A DNA stretch of 64,000 nucleotides, taken from NCBI GenBank assembly GCA_020631735.1, contig CM036201.1:70945394-71009393 (forward strand), read 5' to 3'. The DNA comes from Saccharum officinarum. Its lineage: Eukaryota; Streptophyta; Magnoliopsida; Poales; Poaceae. Shown here in pieces: positions 24,920 through 35,921 of this stretch. How positions within the stretch are numbered: position 1 is the stretch's first letter; each line of letters starts with the position of its first letter. The notes beneath the pieces are model-generated. The model searched no databases, was not told where the DNA came from, and saw only the letters and a program-made list of their open reading frames with translations. The position numbers and the translations under genes are program-made.

Positions 24920-27900
24920 TGTAACACCCCAGGTGTTTAGCTCCTTAATGGCATTGCATTCGCATGAGCATAAGCAAGCATCATTCATTTCATGCATAAG
25001 CTTATGATATGTTTATATTTCATGTGAAGTAAGAAGTGAGTAGTGTGCAAAACATAAGTACCTTATGCGCAATTTCCTTGTGAGACATGTCAACCACTTT
25101 AGTGTAACATAACTAGCAAGTGTTATGCAACACACTCATGCAACATGTGCAACATGGGCTTGCAACATTTGGTTGAAAGTATTGAAACACTTGTTCCAAA
25201 GAATGTGACACTAGGAACTTTGTGCAACCAATATGTAGAGTGGTTAATTAGGTCTTATAACACCTTAATTACATTTAGGGTAAGTAGTGGAGCAATGTTC
25301 ATGTTGACCAAAATTACCAAATTACCCTTCCAAATGTTGTTGACCAAGTTGGGAACCCTAGAGTGATCTGGTTTGACCAATTAAAAAGTCCAGCTTAGAA
25401 ATCTTGCATGGAGAAGCAACCTTAAGTAAAGTTGTAGAGAATTTCATGAGGAACAAAAGTTCTAATATGGCCATCTCATGAAAATGACCAGAACATGCTC
25501 AAAAATGGCCCACAAGTCAGCTTGAGTGGTGATCAACACTTAGAAAAATTCTAAGTCTGGAAATTGGACTTTTCAGTTTCACTGTACCTCACTTTAGCAA
25601 CTTGTAACTCACAAACTAGGCCAAACCAGTCCTGGAGCCAATTGACAAAGTTGTTGTCCACACATAGCTCTACAACATTGTCAATATCACCATCACCTAG
25701 TTCTAAATGGTTTAGGAGATATGGTGTCTAGAAAATCGGGTTTCAGTCGGCTTAGTGACTGAAACTAAGTTTCAGTTTCAAGGGGCACCACTTTAGAGCC
25801 TTGTAGTTTCAAATCCAGGCCGAACCAGCCCAAACTCCAATTTACAAACTTGTAGTCCTCATGTAGCTCTACAATTTTGGTATTATCATCTTCTTCTAAC
25901 TCGAGCTGGATTAGGAGATGTAGGAGCTCAAACTTCGGCTGTCACTCACTTTTGCCGGCTTCCATTCAGAGTTCAGAGCACTGAGTGACCGACCGTTTCA
26001 GGCCATCGCCGCCGCGTGTCCTCCACGCGCCACGCGCGACCTGGCGCCTTGGCCAGCTGCCGAGCGCCTTGAAGAGGATCTCTGCGGTCGTCCAGACCTC
26101 ACCCACCCATTCCCTCCTCCTCCTTCCCTCTCTCATCTCCAGAGCGGAGAAACCGAGCCGCCATTGCCGCAGCTGCTCCGGCATGCTCGCACGCGCTCTC
26201 CACCACGCCACCGTGCCTCCAAACCGGCCACCAGCTCCGCCTTGAGCCCCTCTACCCCCTCGTCCCATCCCTGCCCTCAGACGCACCTCGGTAAGGCCAA
26301 ATCGCCAGTTCCGCCACCGCAAGACCTCGCCGGCATTCTTCCGCGCAGCGTCTCACCGTGGCTAGGGTCCTCTGGGCTTCCACGGCGAGCGCTAGTAGGT
26401 GCTTTAGGACTGGGGTAGTGCGGGGATGCTCACCGTGGGTCTAGGATAGAGTCCCTAGGTCACCGCCGGCGAGGAGCTCCACCACCACCCCGCCGGGCCG
26501 CCATGCGCGCCGGTGAACCCTCTCCTGTAGCTCCGCCCCGCGTTTCTTTAGGTCAGCGGGTGCGGTTTTGGGTGCTGACCGTGTTGGTGCCGTTGGCCTC
26601 ACCGGAATCGCCACCGCCGGCGAGCTCCGACCACCGCCGTTCCTCCCCTGCCTCTGTCTCGCTGACAAGTGGGGCCCGCTCGTCAGAGCGCGCGCGGGCG
26701 GGACGGCCGAGCAGGCCGCGCGCGCGAGCGCCGTGGGCCGCGTCCTTTCCCGGGCCGGCCCAGTATAAAATGAGATCTTTTTCATTTTTATTTATTTTGC
26801 TACAGAATTTTGGTTAAGTTTGGAAAATGTAGATCTAGGGTTTTACTTGCTCAAAAATCATGAGATAAATTTTGTTAGAATCTACATGAGGTGTAGTCTT
26901 TTAGAAAAATATGAGTTTGCTATGTGATGTTTAGTTTTTGGGATATTTAAATAGGTCTTTGAAATGTGTTTTAAATCACATGCAAACTTGTTTAAATTAT
27001 ATCTTGAGTTTCAGTGTTCCAAAAATTATGAAATTTGGTGGGTAGGCTAATTTATGCTTGCTCTAGCTCTGGTAAAAATTTGGGCAGTAGTGCTTAAGTA
27101 CTTTTCAAGTTATAATGCTATCTTGTTATTCTAGGAAATACTTAAATGAATTTTAGTAATTTTTCTACATGTGAAATGTTCTTATAAATTTTTGGAGAAT
27201 GTCTTGGTACCCTAGAGTGTCCAAGAAAATTAAGAAATCTGTTGTTTGACACTTTTGACTATGCTTTGTTATTTATACAAAAATCAGCCTTTTTGGCTTG
27301 GGAATTTTGTGTAGGAAGTTCCTGTGAATAAATTGAGTTCAAAATTTTACAGTAGTCTCTTTGTGGGTCAGAGAGTCTCCTGTAATTTTTGTAGAATTTT
27401 AGGAGCAGTTTACATATATGTTTGAAATTTCACTTAATTACTTAAGTAAATTAAGAAATGGGTTTAAATAAATATTCTAGGTGGGCACACCTTACTTCCT
27501 GGTGTTTTTGTGACCTTGGTGAACTTGTAGTAGTATTATTTTGGTCCTAAAGAATGTTTGCCACATAAATAAATATTTAACCTTTACAATTTTAGGTTTT
27601 CTGGACAGCTGATAGTATTTCTAGGTTTGACCTTGGATAAAGGTGGTTGCTGGAAAACTTGTAAATACCAAAGTTGTAGTAAAATTTGTAATTGAGCTTG
27701 TGTCAAAATTTGGGAGCATTTGACTTAGTAGTTTGGGAGTTATTTCTGTTTAAGTGCCAGTCCAGAATTTACTGCTCTCTGTTTAGAGAGAACAGATTCT
27801 GGAACTTTGGAATTTCGACTAAGTAAACTTTGGAATTAAGTGTTGTGGTCTGAAAACAAATTGTGGTGCATTTCTTAAGCTTTCCAGATTGTCTTAGATC

Positions 27901-29876
27901 ATATCTTTTGGAGTTAGGAATCTTCAGTTATGTCAGAATCTTTGAGCTGCTGTCCAGAATAACTTACTGTGGTAACCTAAATAATGTCACTCTTGTGTTT
28001 ATTAGGTGTTAGGGCCTTAACCGAAGAGGAACAACTATATCTTAGGTTGGGTAGATTAGGTAAGTACTTCTCCACCGGAGAAGAGATTTGCACGTACTAA
28101 TAAAGTAACTTGATTAGAATATTATTTTATTTCTGAAATGCATTTCATTCCGAGCATGTTGCACCCATTTATGCATTCATGATATTTATTGTGCATTCAT
28201 GCAATAGGTGTACCGGAGGGGGTAACTCTCCTCGAGTTCGAGCCTGTGATTCCGGAGGAAGTCCAGGACCAGGAGCAGCAGGAGCCCGAGGATCCAGCAG
28301 GCGAAGGAGTGCCCGCAGACGACCTTCCTGAGTGCCTAGACCACCGGCCCTCGACCTTTCTGAAAGGCAAGCCCCGGTGCGTGCTGAACCCACTGTTTTC
28401 TAAATTTAATCTTGAGTACTTTTAATTGTTTAATGCATTAAGTTGTAGGAGTTATATAAAAACACTTGTTGCATTATACCTGTCCTTGTCCAGATATCGT
28501 ACTTAATCCTATATTAGGTTTAGGCACGTGTCAATGCTTAGCCCTGCTTAGTACGGTAGAAGTCGGGTGATTTCCGGTCATCCGCGAGATGTAGGAAGGA
28601 GTCACGAGTGGCTGTATGGCTATCGTGGATGGAACCATGCTTAAAAATGAAATTGAGACCGGGCGGGAGTTCGATAGTACAGCCACAAGACACTTCACGT
28701 CTTGGGTGTGGAGCTATGCCCGTCTGAGTCGTTTAAGGACCGATTCGCTGTACGTCCTTGAGTCATGTTGAACGCAGTCTAACACTTAGTTGGCCGGATA
28801 AGCCGTTCCGACCGCGAAGCCGAGTAATGTGGTTCAGGCCGGGAATCGAATGGTAGGTTGCTTCTTGGAGGAGAGAAAGGATGTGCTTGGGGACATTGGC
28901 GTGAGACCAAGGGGGGGTTAGAGTCCCTATCACCTGGCAGAGTGTCGCCCTTGGGGTCGCAACATCATTCGGGCCCGCGATTCCTGAATCATATGAAAAG
29001 GTGGCTTGTGCGACCCTGGCAGGGGCCTGCGCGGTGAGTGTTAGAAATACCCCTCCAGCTGGATAGGAATTCGATTCGAATCGCCGTCGCTCCCGGTTAG
29101 TGAGCACTTGACTTGAGCAGCGGCAACGTAGATCTCATTAAATGAACTGGTGGTTAAGGGAATGATACAATGTTGCCATGATGATATACCTGCTATGGAT
29201 ATAATAATCATGTTGTTTGATTATAATCAAGTGCATGTTTAGTACAGGTGCTAAGATAGATGACAGGTAAATGCTAAAAATAACTGCTAGTACAGGTTAT
29301 AAGAGTTTCAATTACTTATGCCTTTATGCAAAATGTTATGTCAGCTAGCCCCTTGTGTAAGCCTTGCATAATCCTTGGTGTCATCTTATTTCTGGTTTTC
29401 GACGGGTAAGTCTAGCTGAGTACATTCCAGTACTCAGGGTTTATTCCCTCCTGTTGCAGATGATATGCTCTATCAAGGCTTCTGCAAGACTTGTCTCCAC
29501 CCTGCGGGTGAAGAAGACTAGATCACTTGGGCGTGATCATCTTTTATGTACTTTCCTCATGCTTTTGCGGGTTGTTGATCATCAAGACTGGCAGTAGTTA
29601 AACAACTGGTGTGCGTTTGCTTCCGCTACTTTTATAAACTTGGTTTGTAATAATTGCGACTCCGTGTGTGTGTAAACTTAATTCGGAACTACTTGCGAAA
29701 TGTAACGTATGATGTTGTATGTTGAATGATGCGATCCTGGTTGTAAGCGAGTTGGTTTGAAATCCTTCGTGGTTTCGATTGACTACCGGGATTATATGGG
29801 CTTAAGTTCGAAAATTTGAGCGCTTCGGTGCTTGTTTTTGTACTTGTGCTCTTATAATTTGGTCGGTTCTGTTACA
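24920..29876 (+). repeat. 5' LTR of element B, 4.96 kb
   Basis: TGTAACACCCC opens it and GTTACA closes it, two bases before the primer site. It contains a GC-rich block (25980-26760), a TATA box at 26764, a long AT-rich middle, an acidic mini-ORF near 28208-28425 (FEPVIPEEVQDQEQQEPEDP), and a block at 28550-29100 with the pattern seen in other long gypsy LTRs. Its length is large even for this clade. The ORFs around 25966-26785 follow composition and are not supported as genes. Confidence 0.75.
26764..26770 (+). promoter_or_regulatory. TATA box of element B LTR
   Basis: TATAAAA directly after a GC-rich block (GGGCCGGCCCAG) and before an AT-rich transcribed-looking part. Transcription would start about 30 bp downstream. 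Confidence 0.6.
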
Positions 29877-29878
29877 GC

Positions 29879-29890
29879 TGGTACCGGAGC
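29879..29890 (+). other. Primer-binding site of element B
   Basis: TGGTACCGGAGC, a two-mismatch form of the tRNA-Met site TGGTATCAGAGC, two bases after the LTR. Confidence 0.7.
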
Positions 29891-30647
29891 ATAATTCAAC
29901 ATTAAACACATCATATGAGTATTTAAAAACAAAAGTATTTGATTATGAAAAATGGTTAAAACACTAAAAATTATTTTTAGGTATGCCAGTGATCACATCC
30001 CTTAGCCCAAATAAGGACTCTTAGGTGGCTTATTATAAAGACTAACTTAGGGGCCTTGTTTGTGTTTGTTTCGTCGTCCATACGGCGTGATATTGTATGG
30101 ATGCCATCCACTTGGGTGGTAATGTATGGATCAATTGCCTCGACGCTCTGGTAAGTGTGAGTTGTGAGAGCATGATCGTCCAACCGGCGATCTAGGGGAG
30201 AGTAGTTTTGGTGACTTGCATACTTACATGTTTAAACCATGTAATTACGTAAGCACTTAATTGTGGGAACCTTTATATCGGGTAGCTTTGATACTGAAGT
30301 ATATACATCAGGGGATGTGTATATGGAAAGTATTTAAATTACTGCTTTCTTGTGTGCATATATTGGAAACTGTCGGGCTGAAATGAGATTTTTCTGCAGG
30401 TACACTAACAGCGTAACGAGTAGACCGATAGTTTCGCTTATATGAGAGAACGTATGTATGCCACCGCCTAGCGTTCGAACTTTAGGTTTCTACTAAGGTG
30501 AGAGGACGTACGGAACGTGCATGCATCATGTTTAATTATATCATACATATCATTTACTCCCTCCTTAAAAATTTCAGTACTCCCGACTAAATTAAATTTC
30601 GTATCCCCTAAATGATCCTCACTTTAAGTCGTGTCTTGTTGCTACAG
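29891..30647 (+). other. Untranslated leader of element B
   Basis: No coding sequence. It ends TTGTTGCTACAG directly before the ORF1 ATG, a fair 3' splice-site consensus. Confidence 0.5.
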
Positions 30648-31265
30648 ATGGCCCGTACCAAGAGGACCGCTCGCAAGTCCACTGGGGGCAGGGCACCTCA
30701 TCACCAGCTCGCTCCACGTGAGTCCCGCCCTGAGCCTACTGAGGTGGAAAGGCTGAGGGCAGAGTTGGCTGAAGTGACTGCTGCCAGGAATGCAGCGCGT
30801 CAGCAACTGGAGCAAGTGATCCATGATCGTGATCAGGAAACCCTTGCAGTCCAGAGGTTGAAAGTAGCAAACCGCAACTGTCAACGCATGTTGGTCCGTG
30901 TTATGAACCAGAGGGATGAAGCCTGGCACGAGGAGAACGTTCTGAGAGCTCGTCAGTTTGAGCTCGAGCAACAGTTGGAGAATGCTGAAGAATACAATGA
31001 CAATCTTCATGAAGAAGTGCACCGCCTGAACAATGAGCTCAATCCTCTGCTGCCTCAAAACAACAACGTCGATGAGGACATGGGTTCGGGAATCTTCATA
31101 GCTGAAGATGATGATGAAGTGGAGGTCAATGGGCCCCAAGATGCCGCACCAGAAGAAGCACCAGGAGAAGAGCCAGAAGAAGAAGAAGAAGACGAGGAGT
31201 TAGAGCCTGTTAGCGACGAGGATGGCGGGGAGATCCTTGACACCGACTCTGAGAGCGATGCTTAG
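30648..31265 (+). CDS. ORF1 of element B: histone H3 tail mimic, coiled coil, acidic tail
   Basis: An intact 205-residue frame. After Met it reads ARTKRTARKSTGG, then RAPHHQLAPRE. Against the histone H3 tail only Q5 (R), K14 (R), R17 (H) and K18 (H) differ up to A21; K4, R8, K9 and S10 are kept. Identity stops there and nothing like the histone fold follows. Residues about 30-140 are heptad-rich and charged (VERLRAELAEVTAARNAAR; LEQQLENAEEYNDNLHEEV), a coiled coil. The last 55 residues are strongly acidic (EEPEEEEEDEELEPVSDED). An upstream ATG at 30612 would add 12 residues and bury the mimic; I prefer 30648 because a splice-acceptor-like CTACAG abuts it. It lies between primer site and gag. 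Function unknown; binding to H3-tail readers or to an integrase chromodomain is inference. A true histone H3 gene is excluded. Confidence 0.75.
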   Translation: MARTKRTARKSTGGRAPHHQLAPRESRPEPTEVERLRAELAEVTAARNAARQQLEQVIHDRDQETLAVQRLKVANRNCQRMLVRVMNQRDEAWHEENVLRARQFELEQQLENAEEYNDNLHEEVHRLNNELNPLLPQNNNVDEDMGSGIFIAEDDDEVEVNGPQDAAPEEAPGEEPEEEEEDEELEPVSDEDGGEILDTDSESDA

Positions 31266-31928
31266 TGTAGTCATCGCGTAGCTACAATGTTAGGATTGTC
31301 TTTTGTGCCCTCCCTGTGTTGGAGTGAGGCTTTGTAATAACTTGACTTTTGGGATGTAAGGTCGAACCCTATGTTTCCTGGATGTTTAGTTGGAGCCTGT
31401 TAATTTCGATCGCAATTGGATGTCTTGTTGTGTGGCGTTCGATGATGGTGTCACGATTAGCACCCTTCGGTGCCGCGACGAAACCGAGGGCCTCCTATGG
31501 CGCGCGACATAAGGTTGTGCTGCTTGGCACGCGCTGGTATCGAGGTGGCTAGTCATGATCTACCATGGAGCTCTGCCGTTGAGAAGTCTCTTTGTGATCA
31601 GTTTGAAGTAGCATTTCTCAGTCAACTAAACACGTTGAAATTGAATCCAAGTCTCGGGCAAAAGATCAAAAATCACGTAGATTTTAACGTAAACGGTTCA
31701 GTAACTGCTGTGCTCCTTGTGTGTGAGCCTTTATCAAAGTACATCTTGTTGGATTCTCTCGCATGATTGCACCATTTGATCCGCTTGAATGGATTGTGCG
31801 GTTGTGATGAAGTATTGTGTCATGAGTATTTTGAGAAGTCTATTTCATGAAGTCAGTTTGACATATTTACAATAATTCATCTACAAATTTCCCACATCGT
31901 CAGTGCTCATTGACTATGCATTTTGCAG
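31266..31928 (+). other. Spacer between ORF1 and gag of element B
   Basis: No supported coding sequence. It ends CATTTTGCAG just before the gag ATG, again a splice-acceptor-like sequence. Confidence 0.5.
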
Positions 31929-34900
31929 ATGTCGTACAATCTTCGTCGGGGTCGTGGCAATGAGGATGAGGAACAGCCACCCCCTCCGCCACCACCTACC
32001 CCGGCTGAGTTAATGCAGACCGTGGTTGAAGGGCAGCGCATGCTGGCAGATGCTATGCGCCAGCTTGCCAACCGGGAGGCTCGTCCTGGCCGCCAGGGCC
32101 CAGAACCCAATCAATACAGTGATTTCAAGGACTTTCTTGATACTAAGCCCCCGCTCTTTAAGGAGGCGGAGGAACCACTGCAAGCTGATGAGTGGTTGAA
32201 CACTATTGAACAAAAGTTTCGTCTGCTTCGCTTGACTGATGAGCTAAAGACTGAATATGCTTCTCACCAGTTGCATGGTCCAGCGGGTATTTGGTGGAGC
32301 CACTATCGTTCCACACTTGCCTGCAAATGTCCCGATTGCTTGGGACCAGTTCAAGGCTGCATTCCGTGGAACTATATTCCTCCAGGTCTTATGGCTATCA
32401 AGCACACAGAATTCATGAGGCTGTCGCAGGGAAATAAAAGTTGACTGAATATCTACAATCTTTCAACAACCTGGCAAGGTATGCCACAGAGTTTGTGGAT
32501 ACCGATTCCAAGAAAATTGCTAGCTTTAAAAGAGGCCTAGGCCCGAAGCTGATGAAGACTATGGGCACTAGCAAGTGCACTACTTTCAATGAATTTATCA
32601 GTGATGCTCTGACTCAAGAGAACAACAATGCTATCTATTCTGCCTCTAAGAGCCGCAAAAGGGCCATTGAGGCGAGTGCTTCACAGTCTCGAGCTCCAGC
32701 TGCCCCGAGGGCTCCTCCTCGCCCTCCTGCCACGAATGCTAAGTTCCGTCCTCCACAAAAGAAGGCGCCAGTGAAGACTGGGTTTCGTAAGGCATATACA
32801 GTGGCTCTGCCAAGAGTAATTCGGGCCAAGGCAACTCCAGTGTCCCTCCTAGCAACATGCCTTGCTGGAACTGCAACAAGCCAGGCCATTGGTCCAGGAA
32901 CTGTCCTTACCCAAGAAGAATGTCAACCAAGGTGGCCGTCAGGGCACGCTCCATTATAACAGTATCGAGGAAATTCCATCTGGTGAGGTTGTCACTGCTG
33001 GTAAGTTCCTAGTTGACCAACATCCTGCAGTGGTACTTTTTGATTCGGTGCTTCGCATTCCTTTATCAGTCCTAAGTTTGCATCAGAGTTGTACACAAAT
33101 TGCATACTGTTGAAGGTGGGGTTATTGTATTAGCGCAGCAAGTGGGAATATTTCCACAAATAAAGTAGTGGGAAATCTTGAGCTTGCGAGATAGAAGGGC
33201 GAAAGTACTCGCTTGCCTTAGTGGTTTTGCCGGGCTTAGGCATAGATGTTATCTTGGGCATGAATTTGATGAGTCAGAATGGGGTACTCATTGATTACAT
33301 CCACTCGGGTAGTTATGCTCAGAGATCCTACAGATCAAAAGGGTTTTCTGGTACAACTTCCAGAAAAGTTGATTTGTCTGGGAAGTACATGCTGTGGCAA
33401 GCAAAGCGTTGGCTGAAATTCCATAGTAAATGAGTTTCCGGCGTTTTTTCCGATGATTTGCCGGGGGCTCCCTCCGGATCGGGATGTGGAGTTTAAAATT
33501 GAGTTGTTGCCTGGCACGGCTCCATCTCTAGGAGACCCTATAGGATGCCTCCAAATGAACTCGCTGAACTTAAGGTGCAATTGAATGAACTTTTGAAGAA
33601 GGGGTTGATTCGTCCTAGTTTGTCTCCGTGGGGATGTCCTGCTATCTTTGTAAAAGAAGAAGGATCAGTCGTTTGCGGATGTGCGTAGATTATAGACCTC
33701 TCAATGCAGTCACTGTCAAAAATAAGTACCCTCTACCACGTATCGACATCTTGTTCGACAGTTGTCTAAAGCTAAAGTTTTCTCTAAGATCGATCTAAGA
33801 TCTGGCTACCATCAAATTAAAATCCTCCCGGAAGATGTTCCAAAGACAGCCTTTTCTACACAGATACGGTCTTTATGAGTATCTTGTTATGTCCTTCGGC
33901 TTGACAAATGCCCCCGCACACTTTATGTACTTGATGAATTTGGTGTTTATGCCGGAATTGGACAAGTTTTGGGTGGTATTTATTGATTGACATCCTGGTA
34001 TATTCTGTGAATGAGGAGGATCACGCTGAACATCTGCGTATAGTCCTCACAAGACTGCGTCGAACAATCAACTATATGCCAAAGTTCAGTAAGTGCGGAA
34101 TTCTGGCTTCGTGAAGTACCTTTCCTTGGGCATGTGTTGTCCGATGGAGGAATTATGGTGGACCCCGCCAAGGTACAGGAAGTACTGAACTGGAAGGCTC
34201 CTATCTCGGTTCACGAGGTCCGGAGTTTTCTTGGTTTGGCTGGCTATTATCGTCCGCTTCATCCCGGATTTCTCCAAAATAGCCAAGCCAATGACTCGGC
34301 TTGCTGCAGAAAGACACCAGATTTGTCTGGACTCCTGAGTGTGATGCGGCTTTTCACCAACTGCGAACCCTCCTAACCTCAGCTCCGGTTTTGCACAACC
34401 GGATCATCGAGAAACCATTTTGATGTTTATTGTGATGCCTCAGCATAGGTTTGGGAGGTGTTCTGATGCAGGAAGGCCGAGTAATTGCATATACCTCTCG
34501 ACAACTTCGGAAGCATGAGGCGAATATATCCAACGCATGACTTAGAACTCGCCGCAGTTGTTCATGCTTTGAAAGCCTGGCGGCACTATCTGTTGGCAAT
34601 GTTTGCAATATCTACACAGACCACAAAAGCCTCCCAAATACATCTTCACCCAAACCGAGTTAAATATGCGTCAAAGAAGATGGCTCGAGTTGATTAAGGA
34701 TTATAACCTTCAAGTGCACTATCATCCTGGCAAGGCAAATGTGGTTGCGGATGCTTTAAGCGTAAGTCTCATTGTCATTCCCTAGTTGAAACTGATTTTT
34801 CATCGATCTCGCCTTCTACATCCAGCGGTCTTGTACAAACATCACTGTCAGTTGTACTCTCAAAAGCAGAATTATTGAGCTCCAAAAGACTGACACTGGT

Positions 34901-35821
34901 ATATTCCACATCAAGCGTAAGAATGAAAGAGCAAGAAACTACACAGTTCAGGGTAGATGAAGAGGGTGTACTATGGTTTCAAGGATAGGTTAGTTGTGCC
35001 TAAGGACCGGGAGCTTAGAAATGATATTATTGTCTGAAGCACCACTCCTCCTAAGTTGTCCATCCATCCTGCAGCAATAAGATGTATTATGATTTTGAAG
35101 CCATACTATTGGTGGACCAAGATGCGGAAAGAAATAGTTCGCAATATGTGGCTAGGTGTGACACCTGCATGTAGAGTTAAAGCTGTGCATATGAAAGCGC
35201 TGGGTTGCTTTCAACCACTTTCATATCCCAGGTTGGAAATGGGAAGAGATAAGTATGGATTTCATTGTCGGTCTTCCTCCTACTGTCAAAAATCATAACT
35301 CCATCTCTGGGTAAATTGTGGATCGTTTGACCAAATCAGCTCACTTCATTCCAGTTAGAGTGGACTATCGTCCCACATGACTATGCTGAGTTGTACTTCA
35401 ATCAGATAGTCCGGCTCCATGGGATACCTCGTACTATCCATATCTGACCGTGGTCCCCAGTTCACTGCTCGCTTTTGGGAGCACTTGCAATCACCTTCTG
35501 CGGAACCAAGTTAGTGAGAAGCTTTGCTTATCACCCCCAGACGTCAGGACAGACGGAACGGGTTAACCAAATCTTGGAAGATCTGTTGCGGGCATGTGTC
35601 ATTTCATCAAGGGTTCTTGGGAAAAATGGTTACCCTCTAGCCCGAGTTTTCGTACAAATAATAGTTATCAAGAGAGTATTAAGATGGCTCCATTCGAAGC
35701 TATTGTAACGGTCGTAAGCTGTAGAACTCCACTAAACTGGATTAGAAGCTGGTGAAAAGGAGATATTTATGGTATTGCTTTTGTTGAAGAGAAGCTGAGG
35801 AACAAGTCCGTACCATCCAAA
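31929..35821 (+). pseudogene. gag-pol: gag-pol of element B, many frameshifts, 3' end in gap
   Basis: Gag starts MSYNLRRGRGNEDEEQ and is open to 32444, where a one-base shift moves it to the frame used to 32850. A CX2CX4HX4C zinc knuckle (CWNCNKPGHWSRNC, 32863-32904) is in a third frame. The protease active site (near 33043, FDS then a shift) is broken. Reverse transcriptase blocks ([32 protein letters not shown]; then a FIDDIL-like motif disrupted near 33982), RNase H ([33 protein letters not shown]) and integrase (KPYYWWTKMRKEI; AYHPQTSGQTERVNQILEDL) follow in the gypsy order. At least eight shifts or stops separate them. The last recognisable part is just past the integrase core at about 35800. 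Any chromodomain would lie beyond, in the gap. It is not expressed as one protein in this copy. Confidence 0.85.
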
Positions 35822-35921
35822 NNNNNNNNNNNNNNNNNNNNNNNNNNNNNNNNNNNNNNNNNNNNNNNNNNNNNNNNNNNNNNNNNNNNNNNNNNNNNNN
35901 NNNNNNNNNNNNNNNNNNNNN
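35822..35921. other. Assembly gap (100 N)
   Basis: Exactly 100 N, the usual placeholder for unknown length. It removes the end of element B and its junction with the next element. Confidence 0.98.

Larger units (their letters stand above)
24920..35821 (+). mobile_element. Ty3/gypsy element B (Tekay/Del-like), cut by an assembly gap
   Basis: In order: a 4957-bp LTR with ends TGTAACA and TGTTACA, a tRNA-Met-like primer site, a leader, an intact ORF1 with an H3-tail-like start, a spacer, and gag, protease, reverse transcriptase, RNase H and integrase remnants. The element runs into 100 N at 35822. Downstream of the gap I see neither a 3' LTR nor a chromodomain. Clade assignment rests on the integrase and RNase H motifs, the LTR ends and the primer site. 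Confidence 0.8.

Noticed and set aside
25966..26817. GC-rich genes on both strands
   Set aside because: Overlapping frames in the GC-rich part of the element B LTR, with no domain and no conserved start.
30648..31265. A real histone H3 gene
   Set aside because: Similarity ends at about residue 21; there is no histone fold, and the ORF sits between a primer site and gag.
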